A stretch of DNA of 36,680 nucleotides, taken from the NCBI RefSeq assembly GCF_014803725.1, contig NZ_JAAVBE010000017.1:1-36680 (forward strand). The letters run 5' to 3'. A program made the translations under genes and the position numbers. Of the stretch, positions 27,467 through 36,409 are shown in pieces. Under the pieces are notes generated by a model, which saw only the letters and a program-made list of their open reading frames with translations, had not been told where the DNA came from and ran no database searches. The stretch comes from Desulfovibrio sp. Its GTDB lineage: Bacteria > Desulfobacterota > Desulfovibrionia > Desulfovibrionales > Desulfovibrionaceae. Every line of letters starts with the position of its first letter. Within the stretch, counting starts at the first letter, position 1.

Positions 27467-27507
27467 GCGCCGGGCACCTCCCCCTTGTGTGGCCTTCCTT
27501 CCGCCTT

Positions 27508-27536
27508 CTTGTAGTGGTTCGCGCGGGGCGCGTCAA
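27508..27536 (-). promoter_or_regulatory. Promoter of the 27059-27466 gene
   Basis: On the minus strand TTGACG (27536-27531, five of six), 17 bases, and TACAAG (27513-27508, four of six), about 40 bases before the ATG at 27466. Confidence 0.62.
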
Positions 27537-27565
27537 CGCGCCGGCTGGCGTCCGGCCGGCTTTCA

Positions 27566-27574
27566 TGCTATGGT
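27566..27574 (+). promoter_or_regulatory. Extended -10 element before the AICAR transformylase gene
   Basis: TGCTATGGT gives a TGn extension plus TATGGT (27569-27574). No convincing -35 lies upstream. It is back to back with the divergent promoter. Confidence 0.4.
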
Positions 27575-27629
27575 GGCGCCTTCCCGCGCGGCCCCTTCCC
27601 GCGCCGCGCCCAGCGCACGGAGACGCACG

Positions 27630-28916
27630 ATGCCCGACCTCAAAGCCATGTATTCCACCATCCGCAAGGATGCCTTCCCGGACACCATGACCATCCTCCT
27701 CGGCGACGAGCGCCTGGTCTATGAAAAGCGCACCTGGACCCTCGATAACGAGGAAAAGGGCCTGCGCTACGGCGAAAACCCGGACCAGCCGGCGGCCCTC
27801 TACGCCCTGAAGGAAGGCTGCCCCACGCTCGGCGGCCTTGCCTGGCGGGGACCAAAGCACGGCATCGTCTCGCGCATGGACGAGGCGCAGATGATCCAGG
27901 CCGGCAAGCATCCCGGCAAGACCAACCTCACGGACGTGGACAACGGCGCCAACATCCTGCAATACCTCACCGAGCGCCCGGCCGCGGTCATCCTCAAGCA
28001 CAACAACCCTTGCGGCGCGGCCTGGGTGGCCGAGGCCGAGGGCGGCGTGGCCGAGGCCGTCACCCGCGCCTACTGGAGTGACCGCATTGCGGCTTTCGGC
28101 GGCGCGGTGGTGGTCAACCGGGCGCTCACCAGGGCGGCCGCCGAGACCATCGCGGCGAGCTACTTTGAGGTGGTGGCCGCGCCGGCCTTCGAGGAGGGGA
28201 CGGTGGACATCCTCAAGGGCCGCAAGAACCTGCGCATCATGGAGCTGCCGGGCCTCGGCCGCCTCGAGGAGCTCACGGGCTCCGCCTGGCTCGACATCAA
28301 GAGCCTTGCCGACGGCGGCATCATCGTCCAGAAATCCTTTCAGAACCGCATCCTGACCGACGCGGACTTCCTGCCGGCCACGGCGCGCACCAAGGACGGC
28401 GTGGAGGTCGTGGCGCGCGCGCCCGACCGCAAGGAGCTTTCGGACCTGCGCTTCGCCTGGGCCGTGGAGGCGGGCGTGACCTCCAATTCGGTCATCTTCG
28501 CCCGCGACGGCGCGACCGTCGCCATCGGCACCGGCGAGCAGGACCGCGTGGGCTGCGTGGAGCTCACCATCCACAAGGCCATGACCAAGTATGCGGACAG
28601 CCTCGCCTTCCGCGAATGCGGGCTCTCGCTCTACGAGCTTGAGCAGAAGGCCGCGGCCGACCCGGCCCTTGAGGAAAAGCTCACTGACATCCGCACGCGC
28701 ACCCGCGAGTCGCGCGGGGGCCTCCCCGGCTCGCGCCTCGTGTCCGACGGCTTCTTCCCCTTCCGCGACGGCGTGGATGTGGCCATTGCCCAGGGCGTCA
28801 CGGCCATCGCCCAGCCCGGCGGCTCCCTGCGCGACGCCGAGGTGATCATGGCCTGCAACGAGGCCGTCCCGCAGGTGGCCATGGTCTTCACCGGCCAGCG
28901 GTCTTTCAAGCATTAG
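27630..28916 (+). CDS. purH: AICAR transformylase (PurH C-terminal domain only)
   Basis: Formylates AICAR with 10-formyltetrahydrofolate in the penultimate step of purine synthesis. The 428-residue protein corresponds only to the C-terminal half of bifunctional PurH: the half normally begins with LRYGENP, found here at residues 45-51, and continues with the catalytic ILKHNNPCG (K123-H124), DRIAAFGGAVVVN and the C-terminal MVFTGQRSFKH. The N-terminal inosicase (IMP cyclohydrolase) domain is missing, and no separate cyclohydrolase gene is in the window, so the last step must be encoded elsewhere. The ATG at 27630 follows CGGAGA. cobB begins 13 bases after the stop, so the two are probably co-transcribed. 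Confidence 0.94.
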   Translation: MPDLKAMYSTIRKDAFPDTMTILLGDERLVYEKRTWTLDNEEKGLRYGENPDQPAALYALKEGCPTLGGLAWRGPKHGIVSRMDEAQMIQAGKHPGKTNLTDVDNGANILQYLTERPAAVILKHNNPCGAAWVAEAEGGVAEAVTRAYWSDRIAAFGGAVVVNRALTRAAAETIAASYFEVVAAPAFEEGTVDILKGRKNLRIMELPGLGRLEELTGSAWLDIKSLADGGIIVQKSFQNRILTDADFLPATARTKDGVEVVARAPDRKELSDLRFAWAVEAGVTSNSVIFARDGATVAIGTGEQDRVGCVELTIHKAMTKYADSLAFRECGLSLYELEQKAAADPALEEKLTDIRTRTRESRGGLPGSRLVSDGFFPFRDGVDVAIAQGVTAIAQPGGSLRDAEVIMACNEAVPQVAMVFTGQRSFKH

Positions 28917-28929
28917 GCAAGGCGACCGC

Positions 28930-30495
28930 ATGGATGCCACGCCGCCCAAACGCGCCGCGCCCACGCGCTTCCCGCGCCTCTGCGTGAGCGCCGCGTCCGG
29001 CGGCGGCGGCAAGACCCTCCTCTGCCTCGGGCTCGCGCGGGCCTTTTGCGAGGCGGGGCTTTCCGTCAAGCCTTTCAAGAAGGGGCCGGATTATATCGAC
29101 GCCGCCTGGCTCGGCCGGGCGGCCGGAGGTGCGGAAGGCACGACGGCCACCAATCTCGACCCCTTCTTTCTCGACGCGCCGGAGCTCGTCCGGCTTTTCG
29201 CGCGAAGTATGGAAGGCACGGGCATTGCGGCCGCGCCCGCCGGCGCCCCCCGTTTGGGCCTCATCGAGGGCAACCGCGGCCTCTATGACGGGCTGGATAC
29301 CGCCGGCACCTGCTCCACGGCGCGGCTTGCGCGCATCCTCGACTGCCCGCTGCTGCTCTGCCTCAATGCCGCCAAGATGACGCGCACCGCGGTCGCGTTG
29401 TTGTCCGGCCTTATAGGTTTCGAGCCCGGCTTGCTCTTTTGCGGGGTGGTCTTCAACCGCGTGGGCTCGCCACGGCACGAGGGCGCCTTGCGCCGCATGG
29501 TGGAAGTGCATCTCGAGCTCCCCGTGCTCGGCGCCCTGCCGCGCCTTGAGCATGATCCGCTCCCCGAACGGCACATGGGCATCGCCAGCACCGGCGAGGG
29601 CCTCAGCGCGGAAGCCGACGCCCTGCTGGACGAACTCGCCCGCCTCGTGCGCGCGCATGTGGACGTGGACGCGGTGCTCGCCGCGGCGCGGGAGGCGCCC
29701 CCGCTCCCAGGCGTGGAGGAAGAGAGGGGGGGGGAAACCGCTTCGCAGGACGCGGTCGTGCCGCCGCACATTTCCGTCTCCTCCCTCCGCGCAGCAAGCC
29801 CCCCGGAATCCCCAAAAATCCGCCCGCGCATCGGCTATGTGCGCGACGCGGCCTTCTGGTTCTATTATCCCGAAAACCTCGCCGCGCTCACCGCTGCCGG
29901 CGCGGAGCTCGTGCCGCTGGCGCTGGCGGAGGCGCCGGAACATAAGGAATGTCTTTGGGACACGCTGGACGGCCTCTATCTCGGCGGCGGCTTCCCCGAA
30001 GACTATCTCCCGCAGCTTTCCGGCTCGCCACAGCTTGCGCGCGTAGCCGCGCTCGCCCGGGCGGGGCTGCCCGTGTATGCGGAGTGCGGCGGCCTCATCC
30101 TGCTTTCGCGCGGCATGGAGCGGGACGGCGCGTTCTGGCCGCTCGGTGGCGTGCTCCCCTTGCGCGCCGTGTGGACGCCCAGGCCGCAGGGCCTCGGCTA
30201 TGTGGAAGGGACGGTCAGGGCCGCAAATCCTTTCTTTCCCGTGGGGCTCTCCCTGCGCGGCCATGAATTCCATTATTCGCGCTGTGTGCGCGAGGCGGAC
30301 GCACCTGCGCCGGCGCTGGAACTTTCCCGCGGGAGTGGCACGGGCGCCGCGGCAGCCAAGGGAAAAAAGGCGGGGGACGGCGTTGTGTGCGGACGCACCT
30401 GGGGCGCCTATACCCACATTTTCGCGCCGGCCGTCCCCTGCTGGGCGCCCAGCTTCGTGGCCGCCGCGACGGCGTGGCGCGCGGGCCAGCGCTGA
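28930..30495 (+). CDS. cobB: Cobyrinate a,c-diamide synthase
   Basis: ATP-dependent amidotransferase that converts cobyrinate to its a,c-diamide in B12 synthesis, using glutamine. The 521-residue protein has the ATP-binding AASGGGGKT (21-29), VKPFKKGPDYID, the dethiobiotin-synthetase-like domain to about residue 245, and the glutaminase domain from about 300 with GLYLGGGFPEDY and the catalytic AECGGLILL (C386). A low-complexity linker (EEERGGETASQDAV, about 258-271) and an insert (SGTGAAAAKGKKAGDG, about 472-487) are unusual. The paralogue that amidates sirohydrochlorin nickel is similar, but the B12 context favours CobB/CbiA. Confidence 0.92.
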   Translation: MDATPPKRAAPTRFPRLCVSAASGGGGKTLLCLGLARAFCEAGLSVKPFKKGPDYIDAAWLGRAAGGAEGTTATNLDPFFLDAPELVRLFARSMEGTGIAAAPAGAPRLGLIEGNRGLYDGLDTAGTCSTARLARILDCPLLLCLNAAKMTRTAVALLSGLIGFEPGLLFCGVVFNRVGSPRHEGALRRMVEVHLELPVLGALPRLEHDPLPERHMGIASTGEGLSAEADALLDELARLVRAHVDVDAVLAAAREAPPLPGVEEERGGETASQDAVVPPHISVSSLRAASPPESPKIRPRIGYVRDAAFWFYYPENLAALTAAGAELVPLALAEAPEHKECLWDTLDGLYLGGGFPEDYLPQLSGSPQLARVAALARAGLPVYAECGGLILLSRGMERDGAFWPLGGVLPLRAVWTPRPQGLGYVEGTVRAANPFFPVGLSLRGHEFHYSRCVREADAPAPALELSRGSGTGAAAAKGKKAGDGVVCGRTWGAYTHIFAPAVPCWAPSFVAAATAWRAGQR

Positions 30496-30507
30496 AAGGA
30501 GGGCGGT

Positions 30508-31791
30508 ATGCGCGTTTCCGTCATCATCCCGGCCTGGAACCTCGTGGAGCTCACCGCCGCCTGCCTGCGCTCGCTGGCCGCGCACAGCGCCGGCGCCGAC
30601 CTTGAGGTGCTTGTGGTGGACAACGGCTCCACGGACGCCACGCCCGAGGCCCTGCCGCCGCTGGGGCGCGAACTTTTCGGCCCGGGCTTCCGGCTGCTCC
30701 GCATGCCGGAAAACCTGGGCTTCGCCCGCGCCTGCAATGCCGGCGGCCAGGCGGCCACGGGCGAGATGCTCTTCTTCCTCAACAACGACACATTGTGCAC
30801 CGAGGGCTGGCTCCCTCCGCTGCTCGGCGCCTTCAAGGGACGCGTGGGCGCCGTTGGCCCGCGCCTGCTCTATCCCGACGGGCGGCTCCAGCATTGCGGC
30901 ATTACGTTTTCGCCCTTTTTCCGCGTGGGGCATCTCTATGAGTTCTTCCCGGGCGACCATCCTGTGATAAACCGGCCCCGGCCGCTCCAGGCCATCACCG
31001 GCGCGGCACTCATGCTGCCGGCGCAGCTCTTCCGGGAGGCGGGCGGCTTTTTCGAGGGCTACCGCAACGGCTATGAGGACATGGACCTCTGTCTCACCCT
31101 CATGGCGCAAGGCCGCAAGCTCGCCGTGGCGCCGGAGAGCCGCATCATCCACTACACCAGCGCCACGCCGGGCCGCTTCGTGCACGACACGGCCAATGGC
31201 GAACTCCTCATGCGCCGCCACGGGAAACACCTGAAGCCAGACCTGCACCTGCTGGGGCGCCTGGACGGCTATGCCATGCGGCTCGACGCCGGTCTCTCCT
31301 GCTGGCTGGAGCTCCCGGAAGGCCCCGCGCAGGAGCTTTCCGCCGCAACAGCGCGGGCGGACGGCGACGCCGTTGCGGAAGCGCTTACACGCGAACCGCT
31401 ATGGCGCGCCGGCTGGCTCAGGCTCATGGAGCTGCGCGAAGCCGAGGGGCGCCCTCGCGAGGCGCTTGCCGCCGGCATGCAGGGCTTGCGCTTCTTCCCC
31501 GCGCCGGAGCTGGCGGCCCGTTTGCAGGCGCTCACGCAGCCGCAAGGCGAGCTTGCGGAATTTGCAAAGGACGCGGCCGCCATTGCCGCTGGGCTAGCCC
31601 CGCCGACTGATCCTGCCCGCATCGCCGCCAACCGGGCCCGCCTCAAGGCCGCCCGCCGCGACGCCTACAGCCGCGGCGACACCGCGCTTGCGGAAGTGCT
31701 TTCAGAGGCGCTCAGCGGCCAGCCGCAGCCGGAAAGTGCGCAGATTGCAGGGAAGCCAACAGGGCCGGGATGCCGGCCTGCGGATGCTTGA
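30508..31791 (+). CDS. Family 2 glycosyltransferase
   Basis: The 427-residue protein starts with a GT-A domain: VSVIIPAWNLVELTAACLRSL, VLVVDNGSTDATPE, NLGFARACNAGG, then the metal-binding FFLNNDT in place of DXD and the acceptor-site motif YEDMDLCLTL near residue 190. The last 150 residues are helical and charged, with TPR-like repetition, and may bind a partner. Substrate is unknown; many such enzymes build rhamnose-type O-antigen chains. AAGGAGG precedes the ATG. The final 80 bases overlap the end of mcrC on the other strand, so its last 27 residues are read from that gene's DNA. Confidence 0.9.
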   Translation: MRVSVIIPAWNLVELTAACLRSLAAHSAGADLEVLVVDNGSTDATPEALPPLGRELFGPGFRLLRMPENLGFARACNAGGQAATGEMLFFLNNDTLCTEGWLPPLLGAFKGRVGAVGPRLLYPDGRLQHCGITFSPFFRVGHLYEFFPGDHPVINRPRPLQAITGAALMLPAQLFREAGGFFEGYRNGYEDMDLCLTLMAQGRKLAVAPESRIIHYTSATPGRFVHDTANGELLMRRHGKHLKPDLHLLGRLDGYAMRLDAGLSCWLELPEGPAQELSAATARADGDAVAEALTREPLWRAGWLRLMELREAEGRPREALAAGMQGLRFFPAPELAARLQALTQPQGELAEFAKDAAAIAAGLAPPTDPARIAANRARLKAARRDAYSRGDTALAEVLSEALSGQPQPESAQIAGKPTGPGCRPADA

Positions 31792-33064
31792 GGTCAAGAA
31801 AAACAACATCGAGCGTCACACCGTCCCCGGAACAGAAACTGCGGGCCACAGCAAAGCCCGCATGCGGGTCGATCCTCATATCCCCGGCCTGGGGATAGAG
31901 CAGGACCACTCTTTTCGCCGCATATTTTTTCCCATAGGCATACATCTGGTACAGGTCCGCCTGGGCGACACCGAAGTTGGGGGCACCGGGCTCAACGATT
32001 TTCCACTTTGTATCCAGCACAAGGATTGTCTCGCCGCCTGCGGCGTCGGAGAGGACGATGTCGGGCCGCAGCGCCCCCAGGCGCCGGCCCGCGTCTTCAA
32101 AAAGGCTGTGGTGGCTGTCCTGAAGGCGCACCTTCATGCGGTTTCCGCAATGCTTTCGCGCCAGCGCGGCGATATGGCTTTCAAACAGTTTTTCCATGGG
32201 GAACAGCAGGGAGAGCGCCACATTCGGCCCGGCAAAGGGCGTTAGGGCCTTGCGCTGCAAAAAGACGCGGCACCAGGGCAGCAGGCGGGAATACGCCGCC
32301 ATGGTGCGGTCATCCCGGCAGGCGGCAAAATCCTTTTCCACGGCCGAGGAAAGGTGCACCCCATCAAGGGCGCCCAGCAACTGAATGGCCCGCCTGCGGT
32401 TGCGCGCGGTGCGGCTCAGGGTGCGCAAACGCGCAAGGGTAGTCTTGATCAGGCGGTTTTCCGGCCTGTCCGCAGTGAACTCGTCATGCCGCAGGAAGAA
32501 GCGATCCCTGCGGACGAGGTTGTGACGAAGATGCTGCGCATGCAGGAGTTTGCCCTTGTACATCCGCTCATTCCTTTCAACGCTCCGATAGGCGGAGCGC
32601 AGCCCCTGGGCCACGAGCCTCGCCGCCTCGTCGAGGAACATGCCGATAAAAATCTCCAGCAGGTCGCAGTGCGCCGCCGCCAGACGCGAAAAGGAAAACC
32701 GCTTGCAGGGTGGATCTTCCACAACCCGCAGCATCTTGAGGAAGATTTTTCTGGCCGCGTCACGCCCCGCATTATCAGGTGAAAGGCCCGCGATCTTTGG
32801 CAGGATCTCAATGACCGTGCCGTCATCAAGGCGGATGAGGCCCACATGGTTGCGGGCGGTGAGAATCTCGCCGACACCGCGGCGCGATGAAAGCCCCATC
32901 ACCTCAAGGCCGTCGGCCACGCCCTGCGCCCCGGGCGAGAGGATGAAGGCCTTAAGCGCGCTGAAAGCCGGTTCCGGCAGCGTGGCATATCCCGGCACCT
33001 GCTTTGCGCAGGTCAGGCCCTCATGCTCGCAGATGGCAATTGGCGTCGCGTGTTTAGTGCTCAT
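31712..33064 (-). CDS. mcrC: McrC-type nuclease subunit of a modification-dependent restriction system
   Basis: McrC cuts DNA and stimulates McrB's GTPase. The 450-residue protein has the N-terminal McrC region with VGLIRLDDGTVIEILPKI (about 74-91) and a C-terminal PD-(D/E)xK nuclease: RPDIVL with D335, then LVLDTKWK with D351 and K353, so it is probably active. The ATG at 33064 starts 11 bases before the mcrB stop, so the two are coupled. Its G+C appears lower than its neighbours'. The last codons overlap the 3' end of the glycosyltransferase gene, probably from the insertion of the mcrBC unit. Confidence 0.93.
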   Translation of the reverse strand: MSTKHATPIAICEHEGLTCAKQVPGYATLPEPAFSALKAFILSPGAQGVADGLEVMGLSSRRGVGEILTARNHVGLIRLDDGTVIEILPKIAGLSPDNAGRDAARKIFLKMLRVVEDPPCKRFSFSRLAAAHCDLLEIFIGMFLDEAARLVAQGLRSAYRSVERNERMYKGKLLHAQHLRHNLVRRDRFFLRHDEFTADRPENRLIKTTLARLRTLSRTARNRRRAIQLLGALDGVHLSSAVEKDFAACRDDRTMAAYSRLLPWCRVFLQRKALTPFAGPNVALSLLFPMEKLFESHIAALARKHCGNRMKVRLQDSHHSLFEDAGRRLGALRPDIVLSDAAGGETILVLDTKWKIVEPGAPNFGVAQADLYQMYAYGKKYAAKRVVLLYPQAGDMRIDPHAGFAVARSFCSGDGVTLDVVFLDLKHPQAGIPALLASLQSAHFPAAAGR

Positions 33065-35177
33065 CGGCCGGTGCGGCGTCTTCGCCTGCGCCGTTGTCGA
33101 GGCCCAGATACCTGTACGCCACAGGATTTTCAAAGGCTTTAAGATCAATGCTGTAGCGCGTGCCGTCCGCATCGGCGTGCGGGCCGAAAAGCTCCACGCC
33201 CTCCTCGAGCTCATCTATGAATTTCACGTCGTCCGATTGCGTTTTTTGGTTGTCGCCCAGCACGAGCCGGATCTTTTCATAATCGTTGTAAAAATACTCC
33301 TGCAGCAGGGGCAGTACGGCGTTTTTCATAATCGCCGCCAGCGCGGCCATGTCTGCATTTTCCTTCAGGCCGAGAAAGGCCGCGTGCCCGAGCACATGGT
33401 CCCGGTCCAGCAAGGCCTCGATACGGCGGTTGAACAGGTCGAGCAGCCTGTCGATGTGGATACCTTCGACCATCGTTCCCTCCAGGAGCTTTGGCTCGGG
33501 GGGGATTTCAACGAAGCTGAAACGCCGCCGCAAGGCCGCATCCATGAGCGCAATGGACCGGTCCGCCGTATTCATGGTACCGATGATATACACATTGCCC
33601 GGCACGCCGAAAGAGTCGCCGCTATAGGGCAGGTGGACGCGCTTTTCCTCTTTTGCGCCCAGGCGCTTGCTTTCTTCAATGAGCGTCATGAGCTCGCCAA
33701 AGATTTTTGCCATGTTGCCCCGGTTGATCTCGTCAATGATGAAGACGAAGTTTTGCTGCTCCTGATGCGCGGGCTGTCCAGCGGGTTCACCCATGCCGAT
33801 CATCGCCAGTATCTCGGCCACAGGGATGGACAGCTTGTAAAGCGTGGAAAGCGTGAGCACCTTGTCGCCGTTACGGTGATAGATGTTCTCCCGAATATCC
33901 TTCGCGAGCCACCGAACCTTGCGCAAGCGCTTGTAACTTCCATATTCGTCATGCCATTCCGGCTCGCCCGTCACGACGCCCACAGCGTCCACGACCTTGT
34001 GGGAATAACAGGAAAGGACAATATCCCCGGGCTGCATCCGGTTATAGAAGGCATCAAGGGCGGCCCTGCCGCCGTCCTTATACTCGGTCTGCTCAGAAAG
34101 GTTCGGCCCATAGCCATCCCAGCCGATGCGGATATGCCCATTATCCAGGCATTCCCTGCGCGTGGGATTGTCCCCTGTCCGCTCCAGTGATATTTTCCAG
34201 ACAGTGGGGTTGGGGGCCAGCTCCAGCCCCTGCGCCTGTTCTGTCACAGGCACAGTTTCGGCGTCACGGCAAAAGGCCTTGAAAACACCCTCGTGGATCT
34301 CATAGGAGAGCTCGCCTTCATTGGCCCCGTCTTCATCGGCCAGCCGCGGGCGCAAGCCCTCTATGAACTCTTCATATTCATAGGACTGATGAAAAGTGAT
34401 AAAGCAGATGCGCCCCTTGTCCTTATACTCGCGGTATCGGCGTACAACATCGCCATATTCTTCGGTCTCGATTTCTGCCAAGGGCTTGTTTTCAACGATG
34501 GCGACCGCGTACTGGACCGTCCTGTAGGTTTTGCCCGTGCCCGGGGAGCCATAGAGAATGATATTCTTGGGGAGAGAATAGGTGGAGTGAGTCACATCTG
34601 GCATAGGGATATCCTCTGGTTGTGACTGAATGAAGGGAACATCCTGAAGCTGTTCACCCGTAATATAGTCTTTATAATTTTCAAATATTTTTTTTAGTGC
34701 AGAGTTATTTCCCTCGGGGTTAAACTTTTCATTAATTTCTCTATTACTCTCAGTAGCTTTATAATCATTACTATATAGAGGAATTTTAAGATTCTTCCAA
34801 TGATTCAGCCTATTTTCAAATTTTGGTAACAACCAATAATCTTCCCTCCCAGGCTTATGCAGCTGTGTGAGGGTATCATGAACGTCTGTCTGAGATGCCT
34901 CCTTCTTTTTCCCTTCCTTCATCTTCTTTTCAGTTACAACTTTATATACGAGTCGCATCTGACGCAGGAGCTGTAAAAAAAGGACTCTTACCTCGTCGTT
35001 TTGGAAAAATGGCTCTTTATCTTGAATACAGGGGAGGAGTTTATTCATATCTGGCCTATCACGATCAGATATTTCAATGAAGGGCCACGTATCCAATCGC
35101 TCTTGGATATACAGAAGTTGCTCTTGCGAGCAGCCTTCAAGACCCAGTATCCGCGCTTCTTCCTGCGTCAGCATCAT
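33054..35177 (-). CDS. mcrB: McrB-type GTPase subunit with an inserted EVE/PUA-like domain
   Basis: A 707-residue AAA+ protein. The family hallmarks are GSPGTGKT (210-217, Walker A), FVFIIDEINR (477-486, Walker B) and the McrB signature MNTADRS (535-541). Two things are unusual. First, between Walker A and Walker B there is an extra domain (about 322-460): WKISLERTG, DNGHIRIGWDGYG, FYNRMQPGDIVLSCYS and the VGVVTGEPEW pattern match EVE/PUA-like domains that bind modified bases. Second, residues about 1-195, the usual target-recognition part, are coded by AT-rich DNA unlike the rest and match no domain I know. Two adjacent ATG codons (35177, 35174) follow AGGAAAGG. Confidence 0.93.
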   Translation of the reverse strand: MMLTQEEARILGLEGCSQEQLLYIQERLDTWPFIEISDRDRPDMNKLLPCIQDKEPFFQNDEVRVLFLQLLRQMRLVYKVVTEKKMKEGKKKEASQTDVHDTLTQLHKPGREDYWLLPKFENRLNHWKNLKIPLYSNDYKATESNREINEKFNPEGNNSALKKIFENYKDYITGEQLQDVPFIQSQPEDIPMPDVTHSTYSLPKNIILYGSPGTGKTYRTVQYAVAIVENKPLAEIETEEYGDVVRRYREYKDKGRICFITFHQSYEYEEFIEGLRPRLADEDGANEGELSYEIHEGVFKAFCRDAETVPVTEQAQGLELAPNPTVWKISLERTGDNPTRRECLDNGHIRIGWDGYGPNLSEQTEYKDGGRAALDAFYNRMQPGDIVLSCYSHKVVDAVGVVTGEPEWHDEYGSYKRLRKVRWLAKDIRENIYHRNGDKVLTLSTLYKLSIPVAEILAMIGMGEPAGQPAHQEQQNFVFIIDEINRGNMAKIFGELMTLIEESKRLGAKEEKRVHLPYSGDSFGVPGNVYIIGTMNTADRSIALMDAALRRRFSFVEIPPEPKLLEGTMVEGIHIDRLLDLFNRRIEALLDRDHVLGHAAFLGLKENADMAALAAIMKNAVLPLLQEYFYNDYEKIRLVLGDNQKTQSDDVKFIDELEEGVELFGPHADADGTRYSIDLKAFENPVAYRYLGLDNGAGEDAAPADEH

Positions 35178-35205
35178 CGCCTTTCCTGCTCCCCATAGAG
35201 ACCAA

Positions 35206-35233
35206 GAAGCCGAAGGGCACCCCCTTCGGCTTC
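35206..35233 (-). terminator. Hairpin after dctP
   Basis: GAAGCCGAAGGG (35206-35217) and CCCTTCGGCTTC (35222-35233) form a perfect 12-bp stem with a 4-base loop. On the minus strand only TTGGTC follows, so it is a strong stem without a T-run. It separates dctP from the mcrB start, 29 bases away. Confidence 0.65.
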
Positions 35234-35258
35234 CAAGCACTCACGTCAATGCGTGCAG

Positions 35259-36359
35259 CTACTTCTTTTCCGGCTGCTTTTCCGCCTTCTCCGCCTTGTC
35301 CTGCGCCGGCTCCCAGAGGGGCAGGCCGCAGGCTTCGAGATAGGCGTTGATGGCCTCGCGGCCGCCCACGCTCTCGGCGGTTTCGGGCCAGACCTCGCGC
35401 AGGGCGAGGTCGCGCCAGGCGCTCTCGTCCTCCACGGTGGTGATCTTCACGCCCTCGGCCTTGAGCGCCGTCTTGGCCATGGCGTTCATTTCCTTCTGGT
35501 ACTGGAGCGAAAGCTCCTGCACATGCTGGCCGGCCTCCACAAGGATCTTGCGGTCGGCCTCGGAGAGGGCGTCAAAAACGCCGGCGCCGATGACGAGCGG
35601 CTGGAGATTGTAGAGATAGTGGAGCTCGGTGATGTATTTCTGGCCGGCATCGTGGAACTTCATGGCCCTGAAGCCGCTGTAGTCATAGCACTGGCCGTCC
35701 ACGAGGCCGTTCTTGAGGGCGTTGCGCGTCATGGGCCACGCCACGGGCATGGGGATGGCCCCGAAGGCGCGGTAGGTCTTGATCATCACGAGGCTCTGCG
35801 GCACGCGGATGCGCAGGCCCTGCATGTCGTCCGGGCTCGCGATGGCGCGTTTGCTGTTGGAGAGGTAGCGGTAGCCGTAATAGGTCCAGGCGAGGATGCG
35901 CAGGCCGGCCTTTTCCGCATAACTGTTGAGCAGCTCCGCCGCCTTGCCCGTGGTGCCGCGCACCACGGCCTCCTCGTTGGGGAAGAGATAGGGCAGCGTC
36001 ACCACGCCGAGGCCGCGCACCATGGGCGCGAGGTTGCCCACGCCGCCCAGCATCATGCCGAGCTTGCCCGTCTGCACGCGGTGGAACTGGAAGGTCTCGT
36101 CCGCGTCGAGGCCGCCGCTGTAGGAGAGCTTGATATTGATCTTGCCCTTGCTGGCCCGGGTCACATAGTTCTTGAAGGCCAGCCCGAGCATGCCCATTTC
36201 GGAGTCTTCGGGGTCGCCGATGGCGAAGGTGATGGTCACGGTGCCGTCGGCGGTGGTCACGGCCTTGGCGGCTGCCTTGCCGCCCGCGGCGTGGGCACAG
36301 AGGGGCGCGGCCACAAAGAGCAGCGCCAGAAGAAGAGGCAGGAAAACTTTGGTACGCAT
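35259..36359 (-). CDS. dctP: TRAP transporter solute-binding protein (DctP family)
   Basis: A periplasmic receptor that captures organic acids and passes them to the DctQM membrane pair. The 366-residue protein has a signal peptide (cleavage after AHA near residue 24), then ITFAIGDPEDSEMGMLGLAF, FPNEEAVVRGTTG, and the conserved DMQGLRIRVPQS with the arginine that binds the substrate carboxylate; LKNGLVDGQCYD follows. It ends in a charged Lys/Glu tail (AEKAEKQPEKK). The ATG at 36359 follows GCGAGG. It lies downstream of dctM on the same strand; dctQ must be outside the window. Confidence 0.95.
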   Translation of the reverse strand: MRTKVFLPLLLALLFVAAPLCAHAAGGKAAAKAVTTADGTVTITFAIGDPEDSEMGMLGLAFKNYVTRASKGKINIKLSYSGGLDADETFQFHRVQTGKLGMMLGGVGNLAPMVRGLGVVTLPYLFPNEEAVVRGTTGKAAELLNSYAEKAGLRILAWTYYGYRYLSNSKRAIASPDDMQGLRIRVPQSLVMIKTYRAFGAIPMPVAWPMTRNALKNGLVDGQCYDYSGFRAMKFHDAGQKYITELHYLYNLQPLVIGAGVFDALSEADRKILVEAGQHVQELSLQYQKEMNAMAKTALKAEGVKITTVEDESAWRDLALREVWPETAESVGGREAINAYLEACGLPLWEPAQDKAEKAEKQPEKK

Positions 36360-36409
36360 GCAAACCTCGCGCAGGTGGGTTCGGAAAGGGTGGAGCCAGT
36401 CAGAAAGGA

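Noticed and set aside
26796..29078. A 760-codon minus-strand open frame over the AICAR transformylase gene and into repeat copy C
   Set aside because: It runs antisense through a clear gene and through a repeat, with no domain.
35206..35233. The dctP hairpin as an attachment site for the mcrBC insertion
   Set aside because: No matching copy of its arms exists near the left junction at 31712, so there are no direct repeats to support site-specific integration.
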